The notes: generated by a model not told the origin, from the sequence alone. A stretch of DNA of 64,000 nt from Empedobacter brevis_A (GCF_965118635.1 NZ_CBCPHV010000010.1:15304-79303); one strand, 5' to 3'. Numbered from the stretch's first letter, positions 35,301-43,484 are shown. Numbers and translations are program-made.

Positions 35301-35410
35301 GCTGGTAAACCGTTTTCGTAAGTGTATTGTTTTGTTAAAACAAATTGTGCGAAAAGTTGATTTGAGTAAAGAATAAAAAGAATGAATAATACCGATTTAC
35401 GAAACCACAT
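32378..35410 (-). CDS. LytS-type sensor histidine kinase with periplasmic beta-propeller sensor
   Basis: 1010 residues. A signal/anchor (residues 1-22), then a long two-component-regulator-propeller domain (repeated WVGTRYG, IWFGSYGEGIL, VATQGGVSI motifs) to about 650, a Y_Y_Y domain (YKYRYRINPEENW), and one membrane helix (IYFILISVFVCGLIIY, about 750-765). After it come a coiled coil (LNKFNQLKINQLNEINQQ) and the His_kinase domain with phospho-acceptor His about 825 in QMNPHFIFNVLNSIQ. The ATPase N and G boxes are PPMLIQPIIENAFVHAF and IEDNGNG. It overlaps the LytTR regulator gene by 14 bp. Confidence 0.9.
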   Translation of the reverse strand: MWFRKSVLFILFILYSNQLFAQFVLTKQYTYENGLPANEILSIYKDSRNFVWVGTRYGVFVKDMNNFKILKRFEKVQYNNIWSIIEDKEHNIWFGSYGEGILKFSGQDFEQINTHKGLVSDRVRNLFYINDLIYVATQGGVSIIDPKSNKIYNPSFEKNNNIVFEAVSFFDYQNKIYVTTIDHGIYEVTPSKLKLISPFDKINYSFVYHKNIYFSSSKGLKKISLNDFFNQKSNYVTSDLPIIRNHNFSKKRNSLLIVGNDIGSGNGIVSEITTNGINDQTQKFKITSDYPYRIFNSKTDDLIYVGTLDKGLFEVHFNHFLDFSAIDNKRIIEILKIKNVPYFLTPEGLYLKENNEFKKIAKKDDFYTYMLQNKEKYRNFLNQSNKDFSEIDYDLKAKNLRFYKIIIHNESFLIATNLGLFELDFEGNFTHYLPNKTNRFTYFNNQFIQTNPSGGILIFDDLKNIKYKSFSAAQGNVPKDVVSISQNKNAVFFGSSLDGLFKYENGKFISYLQNNQFKETKLKMIKCIGNNQIIVATEFAKVYILQINGDELITKRIINIRDIGGENISSIDIFGESIFIGTNRNLLVFNNDKIYTISNGQGFVNKDIHSSAFDGKTVFLGVENGYYKLDLNNLLHQPNHPKKVLITNLKINDTAFGDEKFAWFDLIDKDLKLKNDENNLVVNFSIVDANFPENYKYRYRINPEENWNEYFTEETIFLGNLRYGKYKIQLEITDTNNGEKQVVNLLSLDIAEPFYLNIYFILISVFVCGLIIYKYNSNKIRTLNKFNQLKINQLNEINQQENKRLQLERQLTETKLTALQSQMNPHFIFNVLNSIQFYILDNDIDNALNSLGRFSHLIRQMLNLSTKDEISLNDEIDFLKLYVEVENFRWQNKILFEIELDDQLDIYKIKIPPMLIQPIIENAFVHAFDKNNLEPKIKLTLLLENNYLQLIIEDNGNGSNRNTKTSKIYESKALKIIEERLHLLNQNSEKNIFIDFHKNGTVVKMILNIQ

Positions 35411-36191
35411 TCGATAGAATTTTATAACCCAATGATGTGACAGGAAGATTTGTTTCTCCTCCTTTTGGCGAACAGTTTAAGATTAATTGATTATTTCGTT
35501 TATCAATTTTTTTTGCAAAATTTATATTCACCAAATACGAACGATTTACTCTAAAAAAATTTGTTTGATTGATTAGATTCTCAACTTCTTTCAATGTTTT
35601 TGTTATCATAAAAACATCATCTTTGGTATAAATTGTACAATAACAATCATCTGCTTTGCAATAAATGATTTCATCAATTTTTAGAACCAAAACTTCAGTT
35701 ATTGAAGGAATAAAAATTATTCCGTGTTCATTTTTAAAAATTTCCTTTAAATTTTCAGTCTCTAATTCTTCTTCTGCATCTTCTTTTATCAGTTCAATTT
35801 TGTTAGTTTTATTCTGATTATTTTTTCGTAATTCAAAACGATTGATAAGAATTTTAAGATCAGAAATAGAAATTGGTTTCATCAAATATCCCAAACATCC
35901 CCATTGGTTAACTGCTTGCAAAATATAATCTGAATGGGCGGTTGTGAAAATCACGTCAAAAGAAATATCTTCAAAGTAATCAAATAATTTGAAACCAAAT
36001 TCTTCTGGCATTTGAATATCTAAAAAAACAATATCAGGTAGATTTTCCTTTATCTTTTCCACTCCTTCTTTTACAGAACTTGCTGTTTCTATGGAACTAA
36101 AAAAATCGGGTATTGCACGTTCTATAATTTTTTTTAATCCTTGTTGAGCATAGTGTTCATCATCAATAATAAGAGCTTTATAATTGTCCAT
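35397..36191 (-). CDS. LytTR-family response regulator
   Basis: 264 residues: receiver domain 1-125 with phosphorylation Asp58 (LPDIVFLDIQMPEEFG) and acidic pocket IIDDEHY, a linker, then a LytTR DNA-binding domain (about 165-264; VLKIDEIIYCKADDCYCTIYT...FFRVNRSYLVNINFAKKIDKRNNQLILN). It is the partner of the overlapping histidine kinase. The stimulus and targets are unknown. LytTR regulators bind short direct repeats; none was identified here. Confidence 0.9.
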   Translation of the reverse strand: MDNYKALIIDDEHYAQQGLKKIIERAIPDFFSSIETASSVKEGVEKIKENLPDIVFLDIQMPEEFGFKLFDYFEDISFDVIFTTAHSDYILQAVNQWGCLGYLMKPISISDLKILINRFELRKNNQNKTNKIELIKEDAEEELETENLKEIFKNEHGIIFIPSITEVLVLKIDEIIYCKADDCYCTIYTKDDVFMITKTLKEVENLINQTNFFRVNRSYLVNINFAKKIDKRNNQLILNCSPKGGETNLPVTSLGYKILSNVVS

Positions 36192-36220
36192 TTTGGCGTA
36201 TTTACTACAAATATAAAATA

Positions 36221-36250
36221 AAAAAGGATGCCCTATACGAACATCCTTTT
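36221..36250 (-). terminator. Intrinsic terminator, leftward
   Basis: AAAAGGATG and CATCCTTTT around an 11-nt loop with an A run on the plus-strand left. It ends the namA-VOC-MFS operon before the response regulator. Confidence 0.8.
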
Positions 36251-36270
36251 ATTATAATTAAAGTGTTATT

Positions 36271-37425
36271 TTATACTCTTTTACTTTTTAATTGTAAGAA
36301 AATCGCTGCGATTATAGATCCAACAGATGCCATGATAAAACCAACCCACAATTGTGAATTGAAACCTAATCCCATCGCGATTGGAATTCCTCCTAAAAAT
36401 GCACCTAAAGCATTTCCTACATTAAAACTTGCTTGACCAGCTGCAGCAGCTAAAGTTTCGGAACCTTTTCCGTTATTAATCAACATCATTTGGATTGGTG
36501 AACCAATTGTGAAAGCAATTAATCCTGTTATAAATGACATTATATAAGCCATTTCTTGGATGTGCGAAGTGAAATAAACTATCACTAAACAAATTGCCAT
36601 AGAAGCAAATGAGATAATTGCTGCTTTATTTGGAGACATTGTATCAGCTAATTTTCCTCCGATAAAATTTCCTACAAACATTCCTAAACCAATCAATGTC
36701 ATAATAATTGGAACTTTTGTTTTTGGTAAATCTGCCACATTTGTCATTAATGGAGAAATATAACTTATCCACGCAAATAAGCCTGATGTCCCAATAGATA
36801 TCATCACAATTAATACCCAAGCTTCCCATTTTTTGAAAAAACTTAATTGTTCCACCAAACTTCCTTTATTGGTATTTTTCACATTTGGAACCCAAAGAGA
36901 AATGGCTAACATTGTGATTAATCCTAAACTTGCTATAATCCCGAATGTTAATCGCCACGAAAATAATTGTCCCAATTTTGTTCCTAATGGAACTCCGACC
37001 AAATTAGCGAACGTTAATCCTGCAAACATAATAGAAATGGCTTGAGCTTCTTTTCCTTTTGTTGCTAATTGTGCTGCAACAACAGAACCTACACCAAAAA
37101 AAGCTCCGTGTGGTAAACCAGACATAAAACGAGCAATTAATAAGGTATTATAACTTGGTGCAATTACAAATAATGAATTAAAAATTGTAAACAATAACAT
37201 AAAAAAGATCAATACTTTTTTAGGAGAATATTTGCTTGTAGCCATGATTAATGTTGGAGCGCCAACCATTACACCCATTGCATAGATTGATATAAAATTC
37301 CCTGCTGTTGGAATTGAAACATTCAAATCTTTTGCAAAATCTTCTAAAACTCCCATCATCGAAAATTCCGTCATTCCGATGGCTAAACCTCCCATTGCTA
37401 AGGCAAGTAAACTCTTTTTTACCAT
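36271..37425 (-). CDS. MFS transporter (AraJ-like, DHA1 family)
   Basis: 384 residues, 12 predicted helices. It starts MVKKSLLALAMGGLAIGMTEFSMMGVLEDFAKDL, which is the AraJ/YdhP/purine-efflux pattern (GMTEF), and has RFMSGLPHGAFFGVGSVVAAQLA. Expected to export small molecules; substrate unknown. It is 9 bp downstream of the VOC gene on the same strand. Confidence 0.85.
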   Translation of the reverse strand: MVKKSLLALAMGGLAIGMTEFSMMGVLEDFAKDLNVSIPTAGNFISIYAMGVMVGAPTLIMATSKYSPKKVLIFFMLLFTIFNSLFVIAPSYNTLLIARFMSGLPHGAFFGVGSVVAAQLATKGKEAQAISIMFAGLTFANLVGVPLGTKLGQLFSWRLTFGIIASLGLITMLAISLWVPNVKNTNKGSLVEQLSFFKKWEAWVLIVMISIGTSGLFAWISYISPLMTNVADLPKTKVPIIMTLIGLGMFVGNFIGGKLADTMSPNKAAIISFASMAICLVIVYFTSHIQEMAYIMSFITGLIAFTIGSPIQMMLINNGKGSETLAAAAGQASFNVGNALGAFLGGIPIAMGLGFNSQLWVGFIMASVGSIIAAIFLQLKSKRV

Positions 37426-37433
37426 TTATTCTT

Positions 37434-37823
37434 TTATTCTTCGTATAATTCAATCGGCAAACCATCTGGATCTTCAAAAAAAGTAAACTTCTTTTGCGTA
37501 TATTCATCCACTCGAATTGGCTCTACCGCTATATTCAACTGCATTAACTTCTCTACTTCTTTTTCTATATTATCCACTGCAAAAGCAATATGTCTCAAAC
37601 CAGAAGCTTCTGGACGAGAAACACGTTTTGGTGGATTTAGAAAAGAAAATAATTCGACGCAGTAATAATTTTGCAAAGCTAAATCTAATTTATAAGAATC
37701 ACGTTCTTTTCTGTAAACTTCTTGCACAATTTCGAAACCTAAAATTTTTGTATAAAATTCTTTCGACTTTTGATAATCCGAACAAATAATTGCGATATGA
37801 TGTATTTTTTTTAATGCTAACAT
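37434..37823 (-). CDS. VOC family protein (glyoxalase I-like, YaeR/GloA2 type)
   Basis: 129 residues of the paired beta-alpha-beta-beta-beta metal-binding fold: IHHIAIICSDYQKSKEFYTKILGFEIV, then GLRHIAFAVDNIEKEVEKL and FFEDPDGLPIELYE. Conserved metal ligands would be the His of IHHI, E of VELFS, H of LRHIAF and E of IELYE. It resembles YaeR/GloA2 proteins. It is 4 bp downstream of namA's stop. Confidence 0.85.
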   Translation of the reverse strand: MLALKKIHHIAIICSDYQKSKEFYTKILGFEIVQEVYRKERDSYKLDLALQNYYCVELFSFLNPPKRVSRPEASGLRHIAFAVDNIEKEVEKLMQLNIAVEPIRVDEYTQKKFTFFEDPDGLPIELYEE

Positions 37824-37826
37824 ATT

Positions 37827-38906
37827 TTATGCATAATGATTATTTTTTGCTCTTTCGTATTGTGGCAACCATTTTATATCTTCATTCAACTCTTTTGCAG
37901 CACGCAGTGCAAAATAAGGATCACGTAATAATTCTCGCGCTATAAAAATTAAATCGGCTTCATTATTTTGAAGAATTTCTTCAGCTTGTTTTGGTTCAAA
38001 AATAAGTCCAACAGCTCCTGTAATTATATCAACTTGATTTTTGATTTCATTCGCAAATGGAACTTGATAATTTTTTTTGACATCAATTTCTTGGAAACTA
38101 ACTCCTCCTCCAGAAGAAACATCAACCACTTCTACTCCATTATCTTTTAGAATTTTACATAATTTGATTGTTTCTTCTAAATTCCAACCATTTTCTGCCC
38201 AATCTGTCGCGGATAAACGAATCCAAAGTGATTGAGTTGTAATATATTTTTTCATTTCTTCAACAATTTCCAAAACAAAACGAATTCTATTCTCGAAACT
38301 GCCTCCATATTCATCTGCTCTATGATTAATTAAAGGAGATAAAAATTGATGAACCAAATATCCGTGAGCTCCATGAATTTCTAAAATTTCAAAACCAGAT
38401 TTTATTGCACGTTCCGTTGCTTTTCCCCAATCTGTTATTAAACATTTAATTTCAGGAATAGTTAATTCGTGTGGAATTTCGTCAGATTCATTAAAAGGTA
38501 AATTAGAACTCGAAACTGTTTTCCAGCCATTTTTTTCTGTAGATGCTATATGATGATTTCCCAACCAAGGTTTTTCTGTACTTCCTTTTCGTCCAGCATG
38601 AGCCAATTGTATACCAGGAACGCAATTATATTTCTTAATCTCAAAAGTTAATTTCTTATAAGCTTCTATATGTTCATCTTTCCAAATCCCCAAATCGCCA
38701 TTCGAAATTCTTCCTTCTGGAACAATTGCTGTAGCTTCTAGAACAATTGCTGCAACATTTCCTACAGCACGAGAAACATAATGTTGAAGATGCCAATCAT
38801 TAGGAAATCCATCTTCCGAAGAATATTGACACATTGGCGACATAATGATTCTATTTTTTAACGAAATAGAATCATTTATTTTTATTGATTCGAATAATTT
38901 GCTCAT
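37827..38906 (-). CDS. namA: NADPH dehydrogenase, Old Yellow Enzyme family
   Basis: 359 residues of the YqjM/NamA class of FMN ene-reductases: MSPMCQYSSEDGFPNDWHLQHY (Cys of MCQYS is typical of YqjM-like enzymes), GIQLAHAGRKGSTEKPW (His-Ala-Gly-Arg-Lys for flavin/substrate), EIHGAHGYLVHQFLSPLINHRADEYGGSFENR. It reduces activated C=C bonds with NADPH. It leads the namA-VOC-MFS operon. The prophage lies immediately upstream of it. Confidence 0.9.
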   Translation of the reverse strand: MSKLFESIKINDSISLKNRIIMSPMCQYSSEDGFPNDWHLQHYVSRAVGNVAAIVLEATAIVPEGRISNGDLGIWKDEHIEAYKKLTFEIKKYNCVPGIQLAHAGRKGSTEKPWLGNHHIASTEKNGWKTVSSSNLPFNESDEIPHELTIPEIKCLITDWGKATERAIKSGFEILEIHGAHGYLVHQFLSPLINHRADEYGGSFENRIRFVLEIVEEMKKYITTQSLWIRLSATDWAENGWNLEETIKLCKILKDNGVEVVDVSSGGGVSFQEIDVKKNYQVPFANEIKNQVDIITGAVGLIFEPKQAEEILQNNEADLIFIARELLRDPYFALRAAKELNEDIKWLPQYERAKNNHYA

Positions 38907-39045
38907 TACTTCTCTATTTAATTAATATGTAATAAAAGTCGTAAATATCATTGATATTAGGGGCTAAATGAAAAGTATACCTAAAATAAAGGCTTTAATT
39001 AAAAATAAATTGAATTTTGCGTGATTTGGTTTGAATTGAAATTAA

Positions 39046-39084
39046 CAAAAATTAAACCTGTGAAGTTTATAAGTTTAATTTTTG
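39046..39084 (-). terminator. Inverted repeat at the left edge of the prophage, repressor terminator
   Basis: CAAAAATTAAAC (39046-39057) and GTTTAATTTTTG (39073-39084) are perfect 12-bp arms around a 15-nt loop. The right arm contains the repressor stop codon. On the minus strand the stem ends in T5, so it probably terminates the repressor transcript. Confidence 0.6.
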
Positions 39085-39947
39085 CGCTTCTTTGGCTGTT
39101 CCAATTCAATTAAACGAGCTTCTAAATCATTCATACGATCATAAATGGTCGCTGGGTCTGGAATGTTGAACGACAAATAAAGTTTAACCTCCCAGACCTC
39201 TTTTATTTCTTCAGGGGTGAAAGTCTTAGTTGCATAGATTCTGTTATCAGATTTCAAAAGAACATTACCATACTTCTCAATACGATTCAACGCTCTTTTT
39301 ACTAAAATACCTTCATACTCAAACGATTGTATAACAAAAATGTAAACTCTACCATCTTTTATATCCTCGTTCCAATTCTCTTTCCACTCACCTACAACAT
39401 ACGATTGATTCTGTATTGTTGGCTCCATAGAATCTCCTGCAACTTGGAACATACGAAATGTACCATTACTTATATTAGGTAAATTATAAGTAGGTAAACT
39501 CTTTATAAATGTAGTATCTCCATAACCTGTAAGATAACCAGCAGCTGCTTTATTAGGTACTAAAACAACATTATCCCTCCCTTGCTTATCTACTGTTACA
39601 ACTTTTGGTGTATGGAAGTAATTTTCTTTTGGTTCTTTTGAAAGAGTAACATTTTTTGCACTTTTCGTTTCTTCTGAAAATGTTACACTATTTGTTACAC
39701 TATTGTTATGTAACAAATTTTGCACATTTCGTTTTAAAAAGTTTTTATCTCCAGTTAATAAAAATTCCCCCGAAACTAATACGCATTTTGCGTAAAGCAA
39801 ATCTATGTCAAACGTATTTCTACTATACCAAGAAGACAAAGTTTGTGGCTTAATTCCTAAGAATTTAGCAAACTCAGTATCTGTACTAAAGCCATACAGT
39901 TCTTTTATAGTGTTTAAAATGAATCGTTTATCAATATTTTTACTCAT
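39075..39947 (-). CDS. Prophage repressor with S24 (LexA/CI-type) domain
   Basis: 290 residues. The N-terminal HTH (FAKFLGIKPQTLSSWYSRN, about 27-45) is of the phage CI type. A linker (80-128) leads into an S24 peptidase domain: Ala-Gly cleavage site A136-G137 (KAAAGYL), nucleophile S173 (AGDSMEPTI) and general base K217 (ILVKRAL). It should keep the prophage silent and self-cleave in an SOS response. Its start codon lies inside operator O2, indicating autoregulation. It is shorter in the linker than typical LexA. Confidence 0.88.
   Translation of the reverse strand: MSKNIDKRFILNTIKELYGFSTDTEFAKFLGIKPQTLSSWYSRNTFDIDLLYAKCVLVSGEFLLTGDKNFLKRNVQNLLHNNSVTNSVTFSEETKSAKNVTLSKEPKENYFHTPKVVTVDKQGRDNVVLVPNKAAAGYLTGYGDTTFIKSLPTYNLPNISNGTFRMFQVAGDSMEPTIQNQSYVVGEWKENWNEDIKDGRVYIFVIQSFEYEGILVKRALNRIEKYGNVLLKSDNRIYATKTFTPEEIKEVWEVKLYLSFNIPDPATIYDRMNDLEARLIELEQPKKRKN
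39780..39794. promoter_or_regulatory. Repressor operator O1 (inside the repressor gene)
   Basis: TACGCATTTTGCGTA: a perfect palindrome with 6-bp arms and a TTT spacer, identical to O4, about 155 bp inside the repressor coding region. A distant site of this kind could support looping. Confidence 0.6.
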
Positions 39948-39996
39948 TTTGCGTAAATATTTACTCGTTTTGTTGTTTTGTTACGCATTTTGCGTA
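39941..39996. promoter_or_regulatory. Operators O2-O4 of the prophage switch
   Basis: O2 is TACTCATTTTGCGTA (39941-39955), O3 is the weaker TACTCGTTTTGTTGT (39962-39976) and O4 is TACGCATTTTGCGTA (39982-39996). Centres are about 21 and 20 bp apart, two helical turns, so dimers would lie on one face. O2 covers the repressor start codon and O4 touches the early -7 box. Confidence 0.75.
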
Positions 39997-40002
39997 TATT
40001 TG
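39995..40002 (+). promoter_or_regulatory. Early promoter -7 box of the prophage
   Basis: TATATTTG fits TAnnTTTG; TTTG at 39969-39972, 22 bp upstream, can serve as the -33 element. It overlaps operator O4 by 2 bp. Start of the rightward early transcript. Confidence 0.55.
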
Positions 40003-40042
40003 TCCTGTTAGAACATCACAAAAGTAAGCAAAATAATTAAAT

Positions 40043-40231
40043 ATGAGCAGTATAATAAAAAATGCACGAAGTAATAAGATTTGGTATCAATTACATAAGG
40101 CGACAGGATTTAGTTCTTCTTACTGCAAAAAAGTAGTAACTGGAGATCGAGAAAAAAAATCAAAAGGAGCAAAAATGATTCTTAAAAAATTTAATGAAAT
40201 AGCAGAAATACTTGAACCATGCAACAATTAA
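40043..40231 (+). CDS. Small early protein, probable DNA-binding (Ner/Cro-like position)
   Basis: 62 residues: SSIIKNARSNKIWYQLHKATGFSSSYCKKVVTGDREKKSKGAKMILKKFNEIAEIL. The WYQLHKATGFSSSYCKKVVTGDR part resembles a helix-turn-helix. It is the first gene of the early transcript, where Mu carries Ner, so a negative early regulator is likely by position. No family assigned. Confidence 0.6.
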   Translation: MSSIIKNARSNKIWYQLHKATGFSSSYCKKVVTGDREKKSKGAKMILKKFNEIAEILEPCNN

Positions 40232-40296
40232 ATATAGAATTAGTATTAAAAGATTTCTTTAAAGAATTAGTAAAAGAAATTAACAACGAAAAATAA
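40219..40296 (+). CDS. 25-residue early peptide
   Basis: ATG at 40219 overlaps the end of the previous ORF by 13 bp and encodes 25 residues (begins MQQLNIELVLKDFFKELVKE), amphipathic and helical, ending at TAA 40294-40296 right before the tRNA-like element. Function unknown; could be a translation-coupling peptide. Confidence 0.4.
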   Translation: MQQLNIELVLKDFFKELVKEINNEK

Positions 40297-40343
40297 TCAT
40301 CCTGATTGGCAAACTCCAAGGTTCGAGTCCTTGGCAGGAACAA
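40297..40343 (+). ncRNA. tRNA-like element, copy 1
   Basis: TCCTG and CAGGA (40338 area) form a short acceptor-like stem. Inside it is a full T-arm: CCAAG-GTTCGAGTC-CTTGG, with the B-box GGTTCGAGTCC. There is only an 11-nt connector (ATTGGCAAACT) where D and anticodon arms should be, so it is not a working tRNA. A second copy at 45078 differs by covarying changes. It lies between the 25-residue ORF and the transposase gene. Confidence 0.65.
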
Positions 40344-40365
40344 AGTTTAAATCAAACTTATCAAA

Positions 40366-42543
40366 ATGAATTTACTGAATAACGACATAATCATACGCAG
40401 ATATAAAGATGAGGAGAGCCTTTGGGTTTCTCAACGTTTTGTAATGCAAGTTTGTCAAATATCAGAAGGACATTTTAGAAGAAATAGAACATTATTTAAA
40501 GATTCAATTGCTAAAGGTTACAAATACGGCGATTATTTACCTGACACAGGCAAAGCTTGGCGTTGGGCAAAAGTAAAAGGTCAATTTTATTATGATTATG
40601 ATAGAATTGCTGACCGCAAGCCAACACACTACAGAAGTAAATTAGGCACAAAGCATGAGCTTTTACAAGCGTATGAAGCTCTGCTAAGTGCTAATAAAAG
40701 TAATAAACAAGATTTAGTTACGAATAATATTATAGGACAAGTAGCATTATCAGTTAATAATAATGATGTTCTTTACTATATGTACGATTCTCCTGTAACG
40801 TTTACACGTAAACAGGCAGAACAAATGGCTACAGCTGAGGCTTGGTGTATTTGGATGACTAAACAAATGGAAAATGATAATTTCAAATTACTTGGAATAA
40901 CGAAAAAACAAGATTTCTTTACTATTTGTACAGAGATTTTATCACCTTTAAATCTTGAAGGTTTTAAAATTAGTTCAGCAGAATACTTACGTAATACTGT
41001 TTTGTACAAATTCCCGAAAGAGAATATTTTGGAACAATTGAATTTCTTTATTTCAGATAAATACGGAAATCAAAATGCTTTAGTAGTTGGTAAATATCCA
41101 ATTTTCAGCGAAGAAACAGGCGAAATATTCCAGTTTGATATTCATCAAGCGATCATGTTTAATTTATACATGAATCCTGGTTCTGCATCAAAAGAATATT
41201 TACACTCTCTTTGGGAGGATAAATATTGCAATGACATTGTAGAATTTGGAATGCAACCTGTTGCTTATCGTACATTTTGCCACCACTTATCACGCTTTAA
41301 TAACGAAATAAAAACAGCAAGAGAACGACACGGTGTAGAACATTATAAAAAGAATGTTCAAACCTATGTAACTGCTGAAAAGCTGAAATATTCACACTCT
41401 TTATTTTGTGCCGATGGTTCAGGAACTATTAACTACTCTTATGTAGATAAAAAAGGAAAACAAAACACGATGAAATTATACGTCATCTTAATTACAGATG
41501 TTGCAAGTAAAAAAATTGTGGGTTGGGCTCCATCAATAAAAGGTTCGCACAAAGAAACTCCTCAAATGACAATTGAAGCTGTGAAAATGGCGATTGAAAA
41601 TACAGGAAGTCAAACAATGTTTGAGTTTATTTCAGATAACCACGGAGCATTTACATCTGCTGAAAGTAAAAGTTTCTTGAATATGGTATTTAACCGAGTT
41701 AGAACCATAGAAGCTGGTAACTCACAAGCTAATCCAGCAGAAACGCAGTTTAGATTGTTTAAACGTAGTTTAAAAGATATTAATTCTTTTATATCTACTT
41801 CTTGGAATGCAGGAATAGAAGGACAAGCAAACGCTGATTATATAAAGGTTGATGATTTACCAAGTTATGAGGATGCTTGTATTTTAATGCACAATCTTAT
41901 TAAGCGTTGGAATGACACAAAATTGAGGGATCAAGTTTCACCAAATGAAAGATATGCGCACAACATTCACCCAAATTGTCAACCTATTAGCGATACAGTA
42001 TTAAGATACTTATTTGCAAATCGTACTGAAGTTGATTTGCGTTACATGAGAGGATTTGTAAATGTTTACAAAACAAAAGGCTACAACGAATCTAAAGTGT
42101 ATCAGTTCGAAATTCCAAATTATGGTGCTGATGGTACTGAGCAAATAGCAAAAGCATTAGGTTATACAAATAATGCAAAAGTAAAAGTGATTTGGGACGA
42201 AAATGCAGCCGATTTATACACGTTGGATGGTAAATACATTATGACTTGTTTACCAGCGATGAAATCAGTTCAATCTCATGCAGAATTAACAGATGAATTT
42301 GCAAATGGTTTAGATCATCAATTAGGACGAAAAAAATCACAAACAAAAGCAATAGATGAGTTTGAAATGGCTTTAAATGATGCTTTTCAAGAGTTAGGCT
42401 ATAGCCAATCAATGGCATTTGGTGGAAATAAAGAAAGTTACAACGGCTCTCAAATCGAAACAGAAACGAAAAAAATCAATAATAAACAAACTAAAACCAA
42501 ACAGCGAGTTGACCGCGACTTCAACGAAAGCGAATGGTCTTAG
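40366..42543 (+). CDS. MuA-like DDE transposase
   Basis: 725 residues. N-terminal DNA-binding part (about 1-130), then an RNase H-like rve core with catalytic D350 (CADGSG), D424 (ISDNHG) and E459 (NPAETQFRLFKR), followed by a Mu-type C-terminal barrel. DDE spacing D424-E459 is 35. It catalyses strand transfer for integration and replicative transposition. It overlaps no gene on the left; MuB starts 17 bp downstream. It is the first large gene after the tRNA-like element. Confidence 0.92.
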   Translation: MNLLNNDIIIRRYKDEESLWVSQRFVMQVCQISEGHFRRNRTLFKDSIAKGYKYGDYLPDTGKAWRWAKVKGQFYYDYDRIADRKPTHYRSKLGTKHELLQAYEALLSANKSNKQDLVTNNIIGQVALSVNNNDVLYYMYDSPVTFTRKQAEQMATAEAWCIWMTKQMENDNFKLLGITKKQDFFTICTEILSPLNLEGFKISSAEYLRNTVLYKFPKENILEQLNFFISDKYGNQNALVVGKYPIFSEETGEIFQFDIHQAIMFNLYMNPGSASKEYLHSLWEDKYCNDIVEFGMQPVAYRTFCHHLSRFNNEIKTARERHGVEHYKKNVQTYVTAEKLKYSHSLFCADGSGTINYSYVDKKGKQNTMKLYVILITDVASKKIVGWAPSIKGSHKETPQMTIEAVKMAIENTGSQTMFEFISDNHGAFTSAESKSFLNMVFNRVRTIEAGNSQANPAETQFRLFKRSLKDINSFISTSWNAGIEGQANADYIKVDDLPSYEDACILMHNLIKRWNDTKLRDQVSPNERYAHNIHPNCQPISDTVLRYLFANRTEVDLRYMRGFVNVYKTKGYNESKVYQFEIPNYGADGTEQIAKALGYTNNAKVKVIWDENAADLYTLDGKYIMTCLPAMKSVQSHAELTDEFANGLDHQLGRKKSQTKAIDEFEMALNDAFQELGYSQSMAFGGNKESYNGSQIETETKKINNKQTKTKQRVDRDFNESEWS

Positions 42544-42560
42544 TTAAATCTTTAATAAGT

Positions 42561-43484
42561 ATGACAAATTTAACACAAATTCAGAGAACAACCGACATTC
42601 CACAAGCAATGCAACGCTTTTTGGACGAAAGAGGTGTAAAACAGCCTGAAATCGTAAAATTATCAGGTGTAAACAAAGCCACAGTTAATTTAATTTCTCG
42701 TGGTATTGAATTCAACGGAAATACTCGTATTTCTGATAAATACTATAAACAAATTGCGAATGCAATTGGGTTGAAGTTAGAAAAAGCCTATTGGCAACAC
42801 TTTAATACGTTCAATTTTAAACAAGCGATTTTAACGTTTGAAAATGCTCGTAAAAACAAAGAACGTCGAGGTATTGATGGTAATACAGGTCTTGGAAAAA
42901 CGTACGCTGCAACTGCTTTCAAAAAGAAATATCCAGCAATTGTAACCTTAGTAAAATGTGATGAAATTGCTAATACAAAAGAGTTTGTTATCTCAATTGC
43001 AGAACAATTAGAACTACCAACTTTTGGAACAAAACACAAAATTTTGAAAGCAGTTGTTGAGAAATTAAAATCGAAAGATGAAGCATTCTTGATGATTGAT
43101 GAGTTTGAGAATTCAAAAAAAGGAATTATCCCTGTAATTAAGTATTTGGCAGATGAATTAGAAGGAGTTGTTCCAATCGTTGTTCTTGGGATTGATGTTG
43201 AAAAGATGCTCTCTACTGCAGCTAAAAAAGAAAAACAAGGATTCATACAGGTAAATCGTCGTTGGTCTTTCGGTTGGACTTTCTTTTCGTCTGAAATAGC
43301 AGAAGACATCACAAAAATATGTGAAATGGTAGGTATCGAGCGTAAAACAGTCATCAATTGGCTTACTGCTCGTGTAAAAGACTTTGGTTCGTTACAGAAT
43401 ATTATAACTACTGCTTTGATAGAAAGTGAAAAAAGTGAGGAACCAATTACAACAGAAATGCTTAACGAATTATTTGCTAATTAA
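42561..43484 (+). CDS. MuB-like AAA+ ATPase, target-DNA activator
   Basis: 307 residues from ATG 42561 (MTNLTQIQRTTDIPQAMQRF); the earlier in-frame start at 42534 would overlap the transposase. An N-terminal Cro-like HTH (DERGVKQPEIVKLSGVNKATVNLI, about 22-46) is followed by an AAA+ domain: Walker A GNTGLGKT at 107-114, Walker B AFLMIDEFEN with Asp180-Glu181. It should bind target DNA and stimulate the transposase. Its HTH matches Mu B architecture. Confidence 0.9.
   Translation: MTNLTQIQRTTDIPQAMQRFLDERGVKQPEIVKLSGVNKATVNLISRGIEFNGNTRISDKYYKQIANAIGLKLEKAYWQHFNTFNFKQAILTFENARKNKERRGIDGNTGLGKTYAATAFKKKYPAIVTLVKCDEIANTKEFVISIAEQLELPTFGTKHKILKAVVEKLKSKDEAFLMIDEFENSKKGIIPVIKYLADELEGVVPIVVLGIDVEKMLSTAAKKEKQGFIQVNRRWSFGWTFFSSEIAEDITKICEMVGIERKTVINWLTARVKDFGSLQNIITTALIESEKSEEPITTEMLNELFAN

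Noticed and set aside
38907..39074. Exact left end (TG...) and transposase-binding repeats of the prophage
   Set aside because: Several TTTTGCG and AT-rich repeats exist, but none forms a convincing set of end sites; the right end is outside the window, so no comparison is possible.
40297..40343. A functional tRNA gene
   Set aside because: The T-arm is perfect, but there is no anticodon arm, no D-arm and only about five acceptor pairs in either copy.
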